NCBI RefSeq assembly: GCF_026151205.1
Contig: NC_087083.1
Location: 10,723,460-10,787,459 of the forward strand
Source of the DNA: Bolinopsis microptera
Lineage: Eukaryota > Ctenophora > Tentaculata > Lobata > Bolinopsidae
Reading direction: 5' to 3'
Length of the DNA stretch: 64,000 nt
In this document: in pieces, positions 1 through 12,698 of the stretch
How the letters are laid out: the number at the start of each line of letters is the position of its first letter
Numbering within the stretch: the first letter of the stretch is position 1
Notes under the pieces: generated by a model
Databases searched by the model: none
What the model saw: only the letters and a program-made list of their open reading frames with translations
Told to the model about the DNA's origin: nothing
Translations under genes and position numbers: made by a program

Positions 1-672
1 TACTATAATCATCACAACACACGCACTTAACACTGACAATAACGGAATTATAGTATCATGGTGATCATTGGAGTAACTATTATCATAATATAAGTATCAA
101 GTATCTTAATACAATTATAATTATAATCATACAAACTTTAAACTCGTTTCAGACCGAATTTGGATCGATCTAGGCAGGGCAGGCTTGATACTTTTATATT
201 GTTCCTTAAATTAACTTAAGGAACAGTAATTGGCGTGTTCCTTAAGTTAATTTTATCTAGATTACACACAGTGCCTACTGACTATCAGTTATCACTGCAG
301 ACCACTCTAATTGCATCAGTTAAAGAGTTGTAGTTGTAGGAATATAGGAATGTAGGAATATAGGAATGTAGGAGGTAAATATGTTTCAGTAGCGAATGTG
401 TTGGCCCCTGCTAGATATCATCTGAATTCTGATAAATGGTGATATTTACTGGTGACAACATCTTCTCGTTTTATTGAGCAATTTAATTGGATCCTAATTT
501 TAAGAGGCCAGTTGACTATGACAATAATATCACGTATTTAATAATATTATGTAACTTACTATCAGTACAGCTTTATTCAAATAAATAATATATATATAAT
601 GAGGTTTGATCGTCATCTTCTTACAGACTTCGATGACTGCGGCCGGTAGAGGGTCCGCAGTAGTCCCATTAC

Positions 673-730
673 CTTACCCCCCAGTTCCATAGCGGATATT
701 ATGCCAAATTATTAGGAACTGGGGGGTAAG
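673..730. repeat. 16-bp perfect inverted repeat
   Basis: CTTACCCCCCAGTTCC (673-688) pairs with GGAACTGGGGGGTAAG (715-730) across a 26-bp AT-rich loop. Confidence 0.85.
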
Positions 731-1150
731 TATTGCTGTATAGTGTACAACTACTACAAAAATAATATATATTATATATAAGTATATTTATATATAATAT
801 TATATAATAAATACCTTTATTTACGTAATTCAATATTTGATGAGCTACGACAGAATGGCGGTGTTCAGTGTTGTTATACAGTGTTGTTCTGTGTTGTTAA
901 GTGTTGTTCTGTGTTGTTCAATGTTGTTATACAGTGTTGTTCTGTCCACACAGAGCTATAACTTAGCTGTACATTGCTTGTCATGTTTATGTGTTTATCG
1001 TACGTTGTTTAACAAGCTTTACATTGCACTGCACACAGTACACACTCCATCACATATCTTAACAGTGAACAACACTTAATCACACTTAACACTTAATAAC
1101 AGAGTTATACACAAACATCTGGACAACTAGAGTTGCAAACACGCGGCATC

Positions 1151-1244
1151 AAGAGGTTAAAGTCAGATACTAATAATGCTTTAAGTTTCAGTTTGCAAGA
1201 GGTTAAAGTCAGATACTAATAATGCTAGTTAAGTTTCAGTTTGC
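1151..1244. repeat. 46-bp tandem duplication
   Basis: AAGAGGTTAAAGTCAGATAC, TAATAATGCT and a TTAAGTTTCAGTTTGC segment occur twice; the second copy has a 4-bp insertion (AGTT). Confidence 0.9.
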
Positions 1245-1295
1245 CCCTGAAAATTACACCCTCTGTCAATAATCAATTCTGTTCCCAGGGGCCAA

Positions 1296-1433
1296 CTTAA
1301 GGGGTATACACCAAAACTGCCAACCCAAATGACCTCATAGGAAGTTCAGTAACCATCTAGCGCACCCTTAACATACCACAAAAATTCTATGCTAGGTCAT
1401 TTGGGTTGGCAGTTTTGGTGTATGCCCCTTAAG
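1296..1433. repeat. 40-bp near-perfect inverted repeat
   Basis: Arms 1296-1335 and 1394-1433 (CTTAAGGGG, then CACCAAAACTGCCAACCCAA, ATGACCT) differ at one position and enclose a 58-bp loop; probably a small foldback element. Confidence 0.85.
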
Positions 1434-1456
1434 GTGAAAATACTATATCAATAAGT

Positions 1457-1822
1457 TTAGTACTCTAGTACTCTAGTAGCAGAAGTTAGGGTCATAGAAC
1501 AGACAAGGCTGGTAGGTCGGGCGCCTATAGGTTTTATTATGCCCTTGTTGGAACCGTTAAAGGGTTTCATTTTTGAATTCAATATTTTGACGTCTCTGTC
1601 CAAAATGTTCCGCAGTAATTGGAAGTAAAAGAATTTTCCAGAACACACAATTTTAGAGCTTGGTACACCTGTCATCGGGCTAATTTCTATCATTAAAGCC
1701 AGCAAGCCAGCAGCGGAAGAAACCAGTAAAGTGCAAATAGCACTAGCTGTGTAACCAGTATAGTGCATAATAAAGCTGTGGAGATGTGTAACGAGCACAT
1801 TGTAGAATAATATAACGAGCAC
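1457..1822 (-). CDS. hypothetical ORF, 121 residues
   Basis: This is the longest non-repeat frame in the first 7 kb. It has one hydrophobic stretch (SAICTLLVSSAAGLLALMIE) followed by a mixed, basic region. There is no recognised family and no supporting splice or promoter signals. Probably a relic or chance. Confidence 0.2.
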   Translation of the reverse strand: MLVILFYNVLVTHLHSFIMHYTGYTASAICTLLVSSAAGLLALMIEISPMTGVPSSKIVCSGKFFYFQLLRNILDRDVKILNSKMKPFNGSNKGIIKPIGARPTSLVCSMTLTSATRVLEY

Positions 1823-2390
1823 ATTGACTGAATTATACGGTTAAAACTTTAGAGTTTTCTTTATTTTAAAAATACAGTGTTAGAACTAGTTTTAACGATA
1901 TGTTGCACTATACATGGAGCTACAAGGTGTGATTATTATAATATAATATTAATTATAACATGTTATGATCTAATGCAGTATATACTATTATAATGATATA
2001 TAACTACACGTCTTTACTGATACTAACATATGATAACATATAATTATAATATTTATATGAAGTATAATACATGACTGCACTTTACTGTAGGACATATTAT
2101 GAAGATTGAAGCCCCCCTACCGTACCTCCCCTGCAGTTGAGCACTTCCTTGCTCTAAAAGAAGCTGTAAACTGTACTGTAGGACATATTACTAAACTTAC
2201 CTTTCAGTGAGGTTGACGCCTTAAATAACTAATATCCTCAGAGTGCACTTTTAATAAATATACAGGTGCACTTTTATAAAGAGTTTACAGCTGGTTACAG
2301 CTACAGAGCTCCTGCGGGTTTTAACAGTTTCTAGCTGCAGCTTTACATGACACACACTATTATATATTTTATATTGTATACATATGCATT

Positions 2391-2908
2391 ATGCCGTGTA
2401 ACAGGTACCGTGTAACAGGTACCGTGTAACAGGTACCGTGTAACAGGTGCCGTGTAACAGGTGCCGTGTAACAGGTACCGTGTTAAAGGTGCCGTGTAAC
2501 AGGTGCCGTGTAACAGGTACCGTGTAAAAGGTACCATGTAAAAGGTACCGTGTAAAAGGTACCGTGTAACAGGTACCGTGTAACAGGTACCGTGTAACAG
2601 GTACCGTGTAACAGGTACCGTGTAACAGGTACCGTGTAACAGGTACCGTGTAACAGGTACCGTGTAACAGGTGCCGTGTAACAGGTGCCGTGTAACAGGT
2701 ACCGTGTAACGGGGTACCGTGCAACAGGTACCGTGTAACAGGTACCGTGTAACAGGTACCGTGTAACAGGTACCGTGTAACAGGTACCGTGTAACAGGTA
2801 CCGTGTAACAGGTACCGTGTAACAGGTACCGTGTAACAGGTACCGTGTAACAGGTACCGTGTAACAGGTACCGTGTAACAGGTACCGTGTAACAGGTACC
2901 GTGTAAAA
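2391..2908. repeat. 14-bp minisatellite (CGTGTAACAGGTAC)n
   Basis: About 37 copies with A/G and C/A variants. One unit is interrupted at 2709 (AACGGGGTACCGTGC). Open frames across it are repeat artefacts. Confidence 0.95.
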
Positions 2909-5900
2909 GCCAACAGGTGGCTAATGGCTATACATAGAATATACGTGGCACTATTCATGGAGTGACTGCAATTATTAATCTTAATTATTACTCGATAAAA
3001 TATTAAAATTGTTCATGTTCAATTAGGTGATTATATAATTAATTATTATAACCAATTTTGAACAACTACTGGTAGTTTTACTTTTAAGTTTAGTTAGTAT
3101 AGTTATTCACAGTTCATTGTTCATGTTTACTGTTCAGTTGATTGACTAACTCCTCTATATTTCTCACATATAAAGAGTACAAATATTTGTGTGTAATTCC
3201 CCAGGATAAGGCTAATAACCCTCTCATTAAGTTAGATTTCAAAAAAGTCTCAATCTAGCTAGCTTGGAACCGTGTAACGTAATTAATACAACTTGAAGAC
3301 TGAGGAGGCACCTCCAGGAAGTTTATAAACTAGTAACTAATGATCTAAAGTATGTGATATTTAGTTTGTGTCGATACTGTTTCAATTACGGTGTGATTAA
3401 TGTCTTAATGACTCTAGACAGAATTATTGTAATGAAAAATAATGAATAACAGAGTCTAGACTTGAACTCATTCATGATTCATGTCCTCTTAATACCATCT
3501 AGCTAGTTAGGGAGTTTAGAAACTGTATAATCTATACTAATAATCCCAATAAATGTGTGTGTACGTGTGTTACACTAGTATGGATATATTGTCTGAATTG
3601 AAGATTCAAAAGGACCTGACTTTCATTCAACAAACTTTGAAAAGTCGATTCTATTCATCGGCTGTACTGCATTTTGTACTGCATTTTCTTGCTGAGCTGT
3701 ACAGATATACTTCTTTAGTGATGTTGAAATAGTAAGACGTGTTGAAATATGTTGATATTTGTTGAAATGTTACCTGAGAAAGGTCCATCCTAACGTCTAA
3801 GGTAATGAGAACGGTAAGTAATGTAACTTTCAATGTCATGTGTTACCACTTACCAGCTCAATGTCAAGTGTCACCTGCTCGCTAGTAAAGTAGTGTAACT
3901 TGTCACGTGTTACCTGCTCGCTAGAAATATCCCTATGCGCTTAAATTCTTAGACTTCTGTAGACTTAGTTCATTATCATTTATCCTTAATACAACAACAA
4001 GATACAAGGGCAGGTCTTTCCCACAAGTTGGGATGGCCTGAGGTGCTTATCTCCTTTTTGATAACCCTAAGCTACTCTGTGCCAAGGGACTATACTAGCC
4101 GACAAATACTTATCCTTAATACTCTAAACTATATCCATTTCTAACACTAAGCAATGTTAGACTGTATTCACTACTCAAGATCTCACTTTTCAGTACGCGC
4201 TACTTAATAGAGTGATTTAAATAAACATAATCGTATATTTGTCATTATGTCGCTGCGCACGGAGCAGGGAGCTCTGACTACTGATCTTCAATTCGATCAA
4301 ATAGTTGATATAGTCACCGGAGTAATTTAACTTAGAATAATAATATTTAAACATATAATGTGTCAGGAGCAATGACTTTGAGTTGTTAATGACCAAATAT
4401 GGTGATGTTGATGACCAAATATGGTAACGGTTGGTAGGTTTCCACAACCGCTCAATGACCAATGAACCTAAACAGATTTTACACCTATATGACAAATGAC
4501 AATGTCATTAAACTTAACGCACCGTCTTTAGACTTTAAAAGATGGTAGTACGGCTTCAAGTTGTTATGTAAATTGCAATTGAATTATTGTTTTACGCCTA
4601 ATTTATAACGAACATTACACATTTAAATAACGGACATTAAACACAATGTTAAAGGACAATAAACAAGATGAAACCTTGTCAAAAATACAGAGTTAGAAAA
4701 CCTGGTGAAAGGTTAGAATAAAGCCCCACAAAAAATAAGTTCCTGGAAATGTATCATGTAGTGATCTGTTTGATGAGAAATAACACTAATGTGATAAATT
4801 GTGATTACTCATTATTTTACATAAATTATGATAGTTATAAATTACTCATAATTTTACTCGATTTCTGTTTATGCCCCGTCGAAATGTCACTCTCACGTTA
4901 TGTACGTCTAACGTTTAGTTTCTACACTATCACGTCATATTGTACGTCCAACGTTTAGTTTCTATGTATTGACTGGCTGTAAATTTAAAATTTATCATAA
5001 TATAAATAATTCTTTCTATTAGTTTTAACATGACGTACCATCTCAGACAGGTAGTAGAACAGCCATTTAGTAAAAGAGGCAGATAGTCACCAGAAAGTTC
5101 AATGTTTTGTCAGATCACAGACGACTTGTCTTTATACATATTAACCATCTTGTGCGAGTAACATAAGCAACAGCTTTATTACAATATGTGTATAAGCAAC
5201 AAAATAATGTGTATAACCTGCAGTTAGCATGCCAATGTCCTGTTTAGTAAACAGGTGAAACACAAACACAGCAGCGGGTAGCTGACTAATAGCAATTGTT
5301 TTATCACTGCCAGTCAGTCAGTCACTGTCAGTCACTGCCAGTCAGTCAGTCACTGTCAGTCAGTCAGTCACTGTCAGTCAATGCCAGTCAGTCACTGCCA
5401 GTCAGTCAGTCACTGCTAGTCACTGCTAGTCACTGTTAGTCACTGCCAGTCAGTCAGTCACTGCCAGTCACTGTCAGTCAATGCCAGTCAGTCAGTCACT
5501 GCCAGCCAGTCAGTCACTGCCAGTCAGTCAGTCACTGCCAGTCAGTCAGTCACTGCTAGTCACTGTCAGTCACTGCTAGTCACTGTCAGTCACTGCCAGT
5601 CAGTCAGTCACTACCAGTCACTGTCAGTCACTGCCTGTCAGTCAGTCACTGACAGTCACTGTCAGTCTTCCATACTATGCTCGTTATCAATATCATAATG
5701 TGACCCTGCTTGCAATGTTTTACAACTATGATACACGGTCTTGTGAGATGGCCAGATGGTGTATTGCACACAGAGATTTCAGCAATATCAGATTTCTTCA
5801 GAACAAAGACTGTTAACGATGGGTGTGCCCCTCACTCGAAGTGTTTACTGCCGGCGCAGTGTTAGCGAAAAGCTCATTAATAATCACCGTGTAACACTGT

Positions 5901-7429
5901 TGTTTCTCAGCAGCCTAACTAAATCGAAATAAATATGTTTACAAATTTGGACTTTTTCATCCGAGGTACCCGTTTTTCTTTTTAATAGAATTTTGCGGGA
6001 CCGTTTAGTGGTTTTTTACACAATCTACAGAAAGCAAAATATATTTTTACAGTAGTTTCGCATGTAGGACAGGAAACGTCATATAAATTAACCAAATTAT
6101 GTCATGCTATGCGGTTTGAATACTTGAATACTAATTTGATGAATTTAGTTCAAGTGATTCATGTAAAAACTTTGAAAATACGATTGATTTTCTCATGTTC
6201 TCAACCTTACTGTCTTGATGGTGTGCGCGTGTGGTTTCATGTCATGCAAGCTACAAAACACATGGTAGATCTACAGAGCCTTACTTTCCTTCACATTAGG
6301 ACCTAGCAAAAGAGACTTCATCTCCAGACGCATTTAGAATGAAATGGCGATTTAGCATCTTCAAAATGAAAATTCGCAATTTAGCAACCACAATATGGTC
6401 ACTTCATCGAGAAATTGTGTCATGGTGCGGTCTTCAACTTGAATACTAATTTCATGAAACTTTGAATTTATGTCAAATCTTGTTCAAATGAATGCAATTT
6501 ATATATTCATCAAGGACAAGCCATAAATTCCTCACGGTTTATATTATACATGTTCGAAATTTCAAACATTTATTTCTTTTCTAAAGTTTACAATTCCGAG
6601 AAACAACGGAGTAAATAGTAAAACTGTTTATCACCTATCTAGGATGTTTCAATTAACCAGCTTCTCACCCATTGGCCCTGCTATATTATTACTTTACCAT
6701 CACCATTCTTGTAGTGTACACTAACGTTATACATATTAAGTAGAGTGCAAATGTTAGGAATTTAGCAAATGTTAGGAATTTAGCAACATTCCGGATTACA
6801 CTATTAGCTAAATATTAAGGATTAATTAATATTCAGCAGCGTCCCATAGGTATTTAGTAATTATACCATTCGCTGAATATTTTGTATCATTAAATATTAT
6901 TCAGTAGTCGAGACTCGAGAGGTTATCCGGACACTCTAATTTACATTAGTCTTTATCATTGATTAGTGCAGCACATTAATATTTTTGTAGTGCAGAGTAC
7001 AATGTCATTATGAAGAATATCAGACATCATATGCGTTAAAAATGGCATTTTGAGTAAAGAAATATCAACATTGAATACATGAATATTAAATAATGTGAGG
7101 CTAATCACGATATAGTTTAAAGAAACATCATCCAGTTCTAGTTTTTATGATGGATTTGAATCTTAGGCTATGATTAAAATTAACAATAAAGGATCAGCAA
7201 AATATACAGCGATAGTTCACTTTATGGGTAATTGGATCTTGTTGACTCAAAAATGCCTACACTTGCGTTTTGTGCATTCACAAATGCACAAAGATGCATA
7301 CAAAATTACTTAAATGGATCAGGATATATGCTATAGCTATGATAATGTGAAAATTCACAATAATGGGTCAGCAAAATTTACATAATAATATTTCACTTTA
7401 TGAGTAGTTGAATCTCATGTACTCAAAAT
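2909..7429. other. non-coding stretch
   Basis: Apart from the CAGTCACTG minisatellite there is only AT-rich unique DNA. I searched it on the minus strand for the missing calpain exons (His and Asn-Pro-Trp motifs) and found none. Confidence 0.5.
5308..5668. repeat. CAGTCACTGCCAGTCAGT-type minisatellite
   Basis: Irregular mixtures of CAGT, CACTGCCAGT and CACTGTCAGT modules; the underlying module is 4 bp, with unit lengths of 10-18 bp. Confidence 0.9.
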
Positions 7430-7559
7430 ATGCCTACACTCACGCCCCGCGCACACACAAACGCACAAAAACTCACCTCCTTACAATTCTTACCTCCAAT
7501 AGGAAAACCTGAACACTATCACTTTTTGGTCAACCGAAACAATACGGACCTTCATCAAG

Positions 7560-7770
7560 AGAAGTTTGAAGTCTTTCATCACAAGATTAACACTTCAAGA
7601 TGCTTTATGGACCCCACTGCTATGAAAGTTCCGATGGAAAGTACGGAGTACCTTGCTGCATTCATGATCCAACCCAGAAAAGGATCTGGAAGTCTTTAGT
7701 TTATCTTAAACCAGGAGGATGTCAGTGCTTTCCTCACATTATGATAAAAGCACACAATATTTGATTTTTG
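7560..7770 (+). pseudogene. decayed coding-like segment
   Basis: The frame reading LYGPHCYESSDGKYGVPCCI, then HDPTQKRIWKSLVYLKPGGC, QCFPHIMIKAHNI and a stop looks like a real Cys-rich domain. It is open on both sides only with frameshifts: a neighbouring frame (7430-7699) is also open. It may be a transposon or gene relic. Confidence 0.25.
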
Positions 7771-8310
7771 CGGACGCAGTGAGAGTCTCCACTCAAAGCA
7801 CATATTGGTAAAGGAGATGACCTTGCAGGTCTTTGCTACCTCAAAGAACAGATCCAACCTTTGATTCCAAGATATTCATGAACCTCATCTATAAAACAAT
7901 GGTTCGCATGGCAATGATAGGCTTGAGCACTACTTGGCCTCATAGAATTCTTTCTTAAGTACTTCGCACTCTTTTTCGGAGTCTACGGCAGTCAAATTTG
8001 AACTATTGAATTCCCAGTCAAGTGGTCTACATGTCATAATTTGAAACTTTCATCAAACAATATGTAGAATTATATGCCAGCAATGGCAACAAAGAATGTT
8101 TAGGCTGGGGAAATGCTCAGACTGGTTTAGCAGGCACAGGTAAACAGAATTGACTCCACTATATGATTGGGGAAACCAGTAGTATCCACTATCCATGTTA
8201 CAAGTGCTCTGGACTCTTACTCTGGCCCCCATCACAATATGATGGCTCCATCAATCTAACTACTTCATCAAACTAACAAGAACACAAAGATAGATCAGAA
8301 ATGTAATTAC

Positions 8311-9146
8311 CTTGTTGAGAAGTAGAGGATCCTGAGCAATGCAAGCCACAGATGCAACGAACCAGCAGTTACCAAGACGACCTTGATCTACATCCTTTGC
8401 ACTTACACCGTCAACAAACATCCTGGCCTCGGGGTTGATGTCCTGGAAAGGGAGTATTGATTATTATGCTAAATATCACATTGGAACTTAGGTCACATAT
8501 ATTATATTTTTGTTTGCAATTGAAGCATCATTGTGCCCTCATGTGATTCTAAATAATAATTTGTTGACTTAATAACAATCGTACCCTGGGTCGTTTCCAT
8601 TCAATGCCCTGTATCTTTGGTTCTCCCTCCCATAGCGCAATATCATTAGGTCCAAACTCAGGATCAGTCCAGAGTTCTCCTTTAGCCAAACATTGATCTC
8701 TTATCTGCAGGTTAGTAGAACCGTAATAACAGATAGTGTGTAGGACCGTAGAAGCGGGAAATAGTAATAATATTCATTAAATATTTATTTTTTTATTTGA
8801 AAATTCAATTAATTATTATATAATATAAATCAAGCGTTACACTTCAGCCATACAGTACCATGAAAAATTAATTTTACTAAAAATTAACATTTCATCTTTT
8901 CAAGTTGATGGATAAAGAAAAGAAACTGATTATTTTGTACTTACAACATTATAATCTTGGTCTTTGTATTTAAGAATGCTGGGATCCGAGACTCTTCCCA
9001 TTTTATTTTTTCAGCTGATGGCTAAAAAAATGAGCTAATTATTTTGTACTTACAACATTATAATCTTGGTCTTTGTATTTAAGAATGCTTGGATCAGAGA
9101 CGTTTTTCTTTTTGAATACTTTCTTGAAAGACCCAGGAAGAGGCAT
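8311..9146 (-). CDS. calpain-family cysteine protease, 5' exons only (partial)
   Basis: Three phase-0 exons on the minus strand join in frame: 9146-9054 (start ATG at 9146, with in-frame TAG just upstream at the possible acceptor), 8704-8585 and 8442-8311. All have GT-AG borders. The first exon gives a basic leader (MPLPGSFKKVFKKKN). The second holds the pre-domain signature LWTDPEFGPND, then GIEWKRP. The third has the CysPc core QGRLGNCWFVAS, with oxyanion Gln and catalytic Cys intact; Asn replaces the commoner Asp before Cys-Trp. Calpains are cytosolic Ca2+-dependent proteases. The exon with the catalytic His and Asn should lie at lower coordinates on this strand, but I could not find it between 1 and 8300, so the gene either continues outside the window through a long intron or is broken. 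A second copy of the first exon lies at 8945-9001. Family assignment is sure; subfamily and integrity are not. Confidence 0.85.
8898..9112. repeat. tandem duplication of about 109 bp containing the calpain first exon
   Basis: Two adjacent units each run from a TTGATGG/CTGATGG segment through TTTGTACTTACAACATTATA, the donor and most of the coding part of the exon. Intronic flanks are duplicated together with exon sequence, as expected from a local tandem duplication. Confidence 0.7.
8945..9001 (-). CDS. duplicated alternative first exon of the calpain gene
   Basis: This repeats the 3' half of calpain exon 9146-9054. Residues SDPSILKYKDQDYNV and the splice donor after the final Val are kept, at a spacing of 109 bp. 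It has its own ATG at 9001 (MGRVSDPS...) with an in-frame TGA four codons upstream, and it ends in phase 0 like the other copy. It could therefore serve as an alternative first exon giving a shorter, less basic N-terminus. Synonymous and flanking differences show the duplication is not brand new. Use in mRNA is inference. Confidence 0.55.
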
Positions 9147-9152
9147 ATCAAA

Positions 9153-10728
9153 CTAAAATTGTTGATTTTATTGATTAATCAACATACAAATTGCTAATCA
9201 CAGCAGGAAATAAATAATATTCTCAGTACAGCAAGTTATAATAGAATGTAAAATAATCCAAGTTGGACTATTATTGTCCCACTAATTTGTTAGTGGGACC
9301 CATTTGACCTTATCATGATTGGCCAATCAGCTTCTCCAGCAAACCAGTGGAACCCACGAAACTATTATAAAATCACATGACTATTCAGAAATCTGGAGTA
9401 TTTGTAATCTTGTGCCTAAATCAACGATCTCGTCATTATATTATGATCAACAGTCTGTTGCATTGCTTGATTGGTTGCAGACTAATGAAGCTCATTATTG
9501 CACATTAGCCTGATTAGTGATTTGACATGAAAAATTGTCTTTTCTCAACGTTACACCATTGGTATGGTTCCTAGCTCAAAAAGATCTCATTTTATGACTT
9601 CTGTGCCACACTGTATATTCTCAATGAGGCTAACGATAACTTCAATCACAAGAACATTCTTGCATAATAAGAATCTTGGCCTCCTCTTCATAACAACAAT
9701 AGATATTTTTGAAAACAAACAACTGACATTATTGTTCATCATGCACATGCTGGAAAACGAGGTGATTGTAAGCTTTGCATTTACTTTACTGTATGTCTAG
9801 TTGCTAGATCTTGTGAATCCAGAAGTTAATGAGTGAGACACACAGAGTGCAGTTCTGAATCAAAAGGAACAAGTTACTCCAATAACATGGAATTGGATAG
9901 TACAGAAAGAAGTTAAGATCAAACGCTTATTATAAACTAGAGCAGCTTTGAATAATAATAATAATAATAAATCTATACTGTTACATAATTTAAAAATTAT
10001 GGCCCCTTATTGTGGGCAGAGTATGTGTCTTTATTTAAGTGTCCTGATTTAAAAATCATCTGAGTGACTGCATTAAAATAATTTAAGGAGAGTACCATAA
10101 AAACGTTAAAACAAAAGGAGTAACAACTAGAACTTACTACAGTAATATTAATATCAACATTAGAACAAAATACAGTCACCTAATTCTCTTCAGCTTTGAA
10201 TAAGCACTAATAAAATGTTTCAAACAGAATACAGATAATTTCAGCAATGGTAATTGTCGAAAAAAGAATATGATTTCTAAATGTATTGTAAATGACTTTC
10301 ATTTTTGGAATGTTTCGAAAGAAGTTTTAACAAGAATTGAAGGTACCAGTTATAAATCAAGAGGCTTGCATATAATGAACATATTGACACGGGTGCAGAG
10401 TTGAGTCTATACGGAACCTAGTAGTTTCAGATCCTTGTTTAACTTAACTTAACTTATATCAGTAATAAGGAAAAACACAATGATTATCTGGGGTTCCATC
10501 CTTATGTAGCAAAGAAACGTTTTATAAATCTTTACTCCACTGGGAAGTATGAATAAATTAAATTTTGTAATGTTGTTTTTATTCATGATTAATATTTGAT
10601 AAATTATTACCTTTAAATTTGATGGAGAAATATTTATTTTTCCATGTAGTGTGATGATACTTTGTAAACATTAGTGATGATGTTATGTCATAATTTTTAC
10701 TTTACTTTATTTTACTTTGCTATAAGGA
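9153..10728. other. non-coding stretch upstream of the calpain exons
   Basis: Contains two short frames (9319-9513 and 9564-9800) without recognisable features; probably promoter and spacer of the calpain gene on minus. Confidence 0.4.
9276..9299. repeat. short palindrome
   Basis: GTCCCACTAA and TTAGTGGGAC form a 10-bp stem with a 4-nt loop, upstream of the calpain start. Confidence 0.7.
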
Positions 10729-10736
10729 TAGACACC

Positions 10737-11022
10737 CAGTGGCGTAACGAAGGGCCCTGCTGACCCCGCTGTGCAGGGGGGCGCCGTCTTAGGGGGGCGC
10801 CAAATCGTCATTTGAATGTGGGACAATTTCGAAAACTTAACTAAAGTACTAGCAAAACTGCGCGTTTTGCTCTAGATACACACTTTTATAGAGATTTTAC
10901 CGGCGTATCCTCTTAAATCGCCTAATTTGTTCAATTTTAGGGAGGGGCACCAAAAGGAGAGGGGCGCCAACAGGGGGGCGCCTTTTCGGCAGGGGGCGCC
11001 AACAGGCAACGTTACGCCACTG
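10737..11022. mobile_element. hAT-type MITE, complete
   Basis: The 286-bp element has perfect 13-bp terminal inverted repeats (CAGTGGCGTAACG ... CGTTACGCCACTG) and an 8-bp target duplication TAGACACC at 10729-10736 and 11023-11030, the hAT hallmark. The interior is non-coding, with GGGGGCGCC repeats near both ends. Confidence 0.92.
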
Positions 11023-12547
11023 TAGACACCCTCGAAAAATGAATAGACCAATACAATAGATTAAAAGCAATAAAAATGGTACAAATTTTAAAAACTGGGG
11101 TACAAAAAAATATAACCCTTTGTAATATAAAAGTGGTCAACTAAAAATAAAATCCACAAATTCACATCACAACAAAAAGCAGTTTAGACCCCCACCAAAC
11201 AAGCACTTCATGACCTTTTAAGGTACAGGAGGTTTTTAAGCTTTGAATAAGCTGAAACAAATCTGGTATTTAAACTTGACCCTTGATTGACCCTAGATGC
11301 AGGTATATCCCCTGCTACTGTTGAGACTGGAGACCAAATTATATTAGTAACAATGTTCAATGTTAAGATTTTATTGCTTAATGTCTTGAAACAATAAACA
11401 TTGAACAGGTAACTGTGAATAAAGCTGTGATAAAAAGGATCCATGTGTCAAAGGATTATGACATTTGGTAGAATCCACTAAGTATAACTTCAGTCGAACG
11501 TCACAGCTGTAAGTGTGGGAGATCGATCTGACAATAATCTCTGTTTTAATTTAAACTTGTATTTATATTGCACTTGCTATTGTTAACAAATTTGACCGTA
11601 ATAGTCTTTTAGTCTTAATATGAGCCTTGTCTCTAAAAACTTAACTGAACTAGCGTTTCGGTGTGTGCAAAAGCTTTCAGGCACATACATTCCTTGTCCC
11701 GTGTAGTGAGTTACCTGTCCTTCCAAATTAACCAAACTAGCAGTCAAGAACAAAAAGTCATACACCAAATGGGCATTATATTTTATGAATTATTTTACAT
11801 CTCTTATTCTGTAAAATGTGCTAAAATTAAATATCTTGTTTCATTGAATTTCTTGTTTCATTGAATATGTAACAATTGATTTTAAATCACTAAAAATTAC
11901 TTTAGATCGATGCAAAATTCAATAAAACGTTTAAAAAAATGCTTCGATATGATTTAAATATATTGAGCTAGGATAATTTCATATTTGTAAAAGTATTCAA
12001 AAATTTTGTAAACCAGTCATGCCCTGCGCGACTTACTTTGTACTGCATTGTAGTGTCCAGTCAATTTTTTAAAGCGCGCAAATGAGCATATTGGTTTGAC
12101 AGCCACTAATTTTGAAAAATGATACACGTCTAAAGCGAGCTTTTTTTGGGAAATTGACAATTTAAGTTATTTTAAGTTAACTTAACACCTAAAATTTATG
12201 TTTTACAATATTAAATATGCATAACCTGAGTTTAAGAGCAGCACATTTTTAAATAAATTTCACAAGTACTATCAAATAAAATGCAATTTATGTTCATATG
12301 CTGTTATAAAACCAAACTGATCCTTGATTGACGACGTAAATCTTTTGCAGCTTGGTGTGGCCCAATACTGCATTTTGCTCTTTCTGATTTTTTATTTCGC
12401 ACGCCAGTCCGCGCCGTGTGCCATGTGTGCAGTACTCTTTTTAAGGTTCGTGAACAAGAGAAAAGTGCGAAGCCAGAAGCGTAAAAGAAGAATTGAATAC
12501 ATGAAAAAAGTAAACAATAGACTAGCAAGCTAGGTATGCTAATTTTT

Positions 12548-12698
12548 ACTGGGCCGCGCCCGCGCTCAGCCTGTCATTCCGCCTAATCTTTATTGTTTAT
12601 GAACATAATAGCCTGAGGTTCCCAGGTAAGCTAATTTAACAAAGTGATCGCAAATGTGGTTGCGAGAAGCGTTATTGATGCGCGCGGCGCGGCCCAGT
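12548..12698. repeat. GC-rich inverted repeat, possible decayed MITE
   Basis: ACTGGGCCGCGCCCGCGC (12548-12565) faces GCGCGCGGCGCGGCCCAGT (12680-12698). The sharply GC-rich ends stand out from the AT-rich surroundings. The inner AGCCTGTCATTCCGCC recurs inverted at 53210-53225. Confidence 0.55.

Larger units (their letters stand above)
1..2390. other. AT-rich spacer
   Basis: Outside the hairpins, tandem duplication and ORF listed separately, this holds AT-rich sequence, a TGTTGT-rich stretch at 857-950 and the palindromic GTTCCTTAAATTAACTTAAG near 204. No gene seen. Confidence 0.6.

Noticed and set aside
2343-2958. Minus-strand frames over the 14-bp array
   Set aside because: Pure repeat translation (TRYLLHGTCYTVPV type); two overlapping frames give the same low-complexity pattern.
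12304-12533. Overlapping frames of about 70 codons on both strands
   Set aside because: Both are open over the same bases with no recognised domain, start context or splice agreement; chance or relic.
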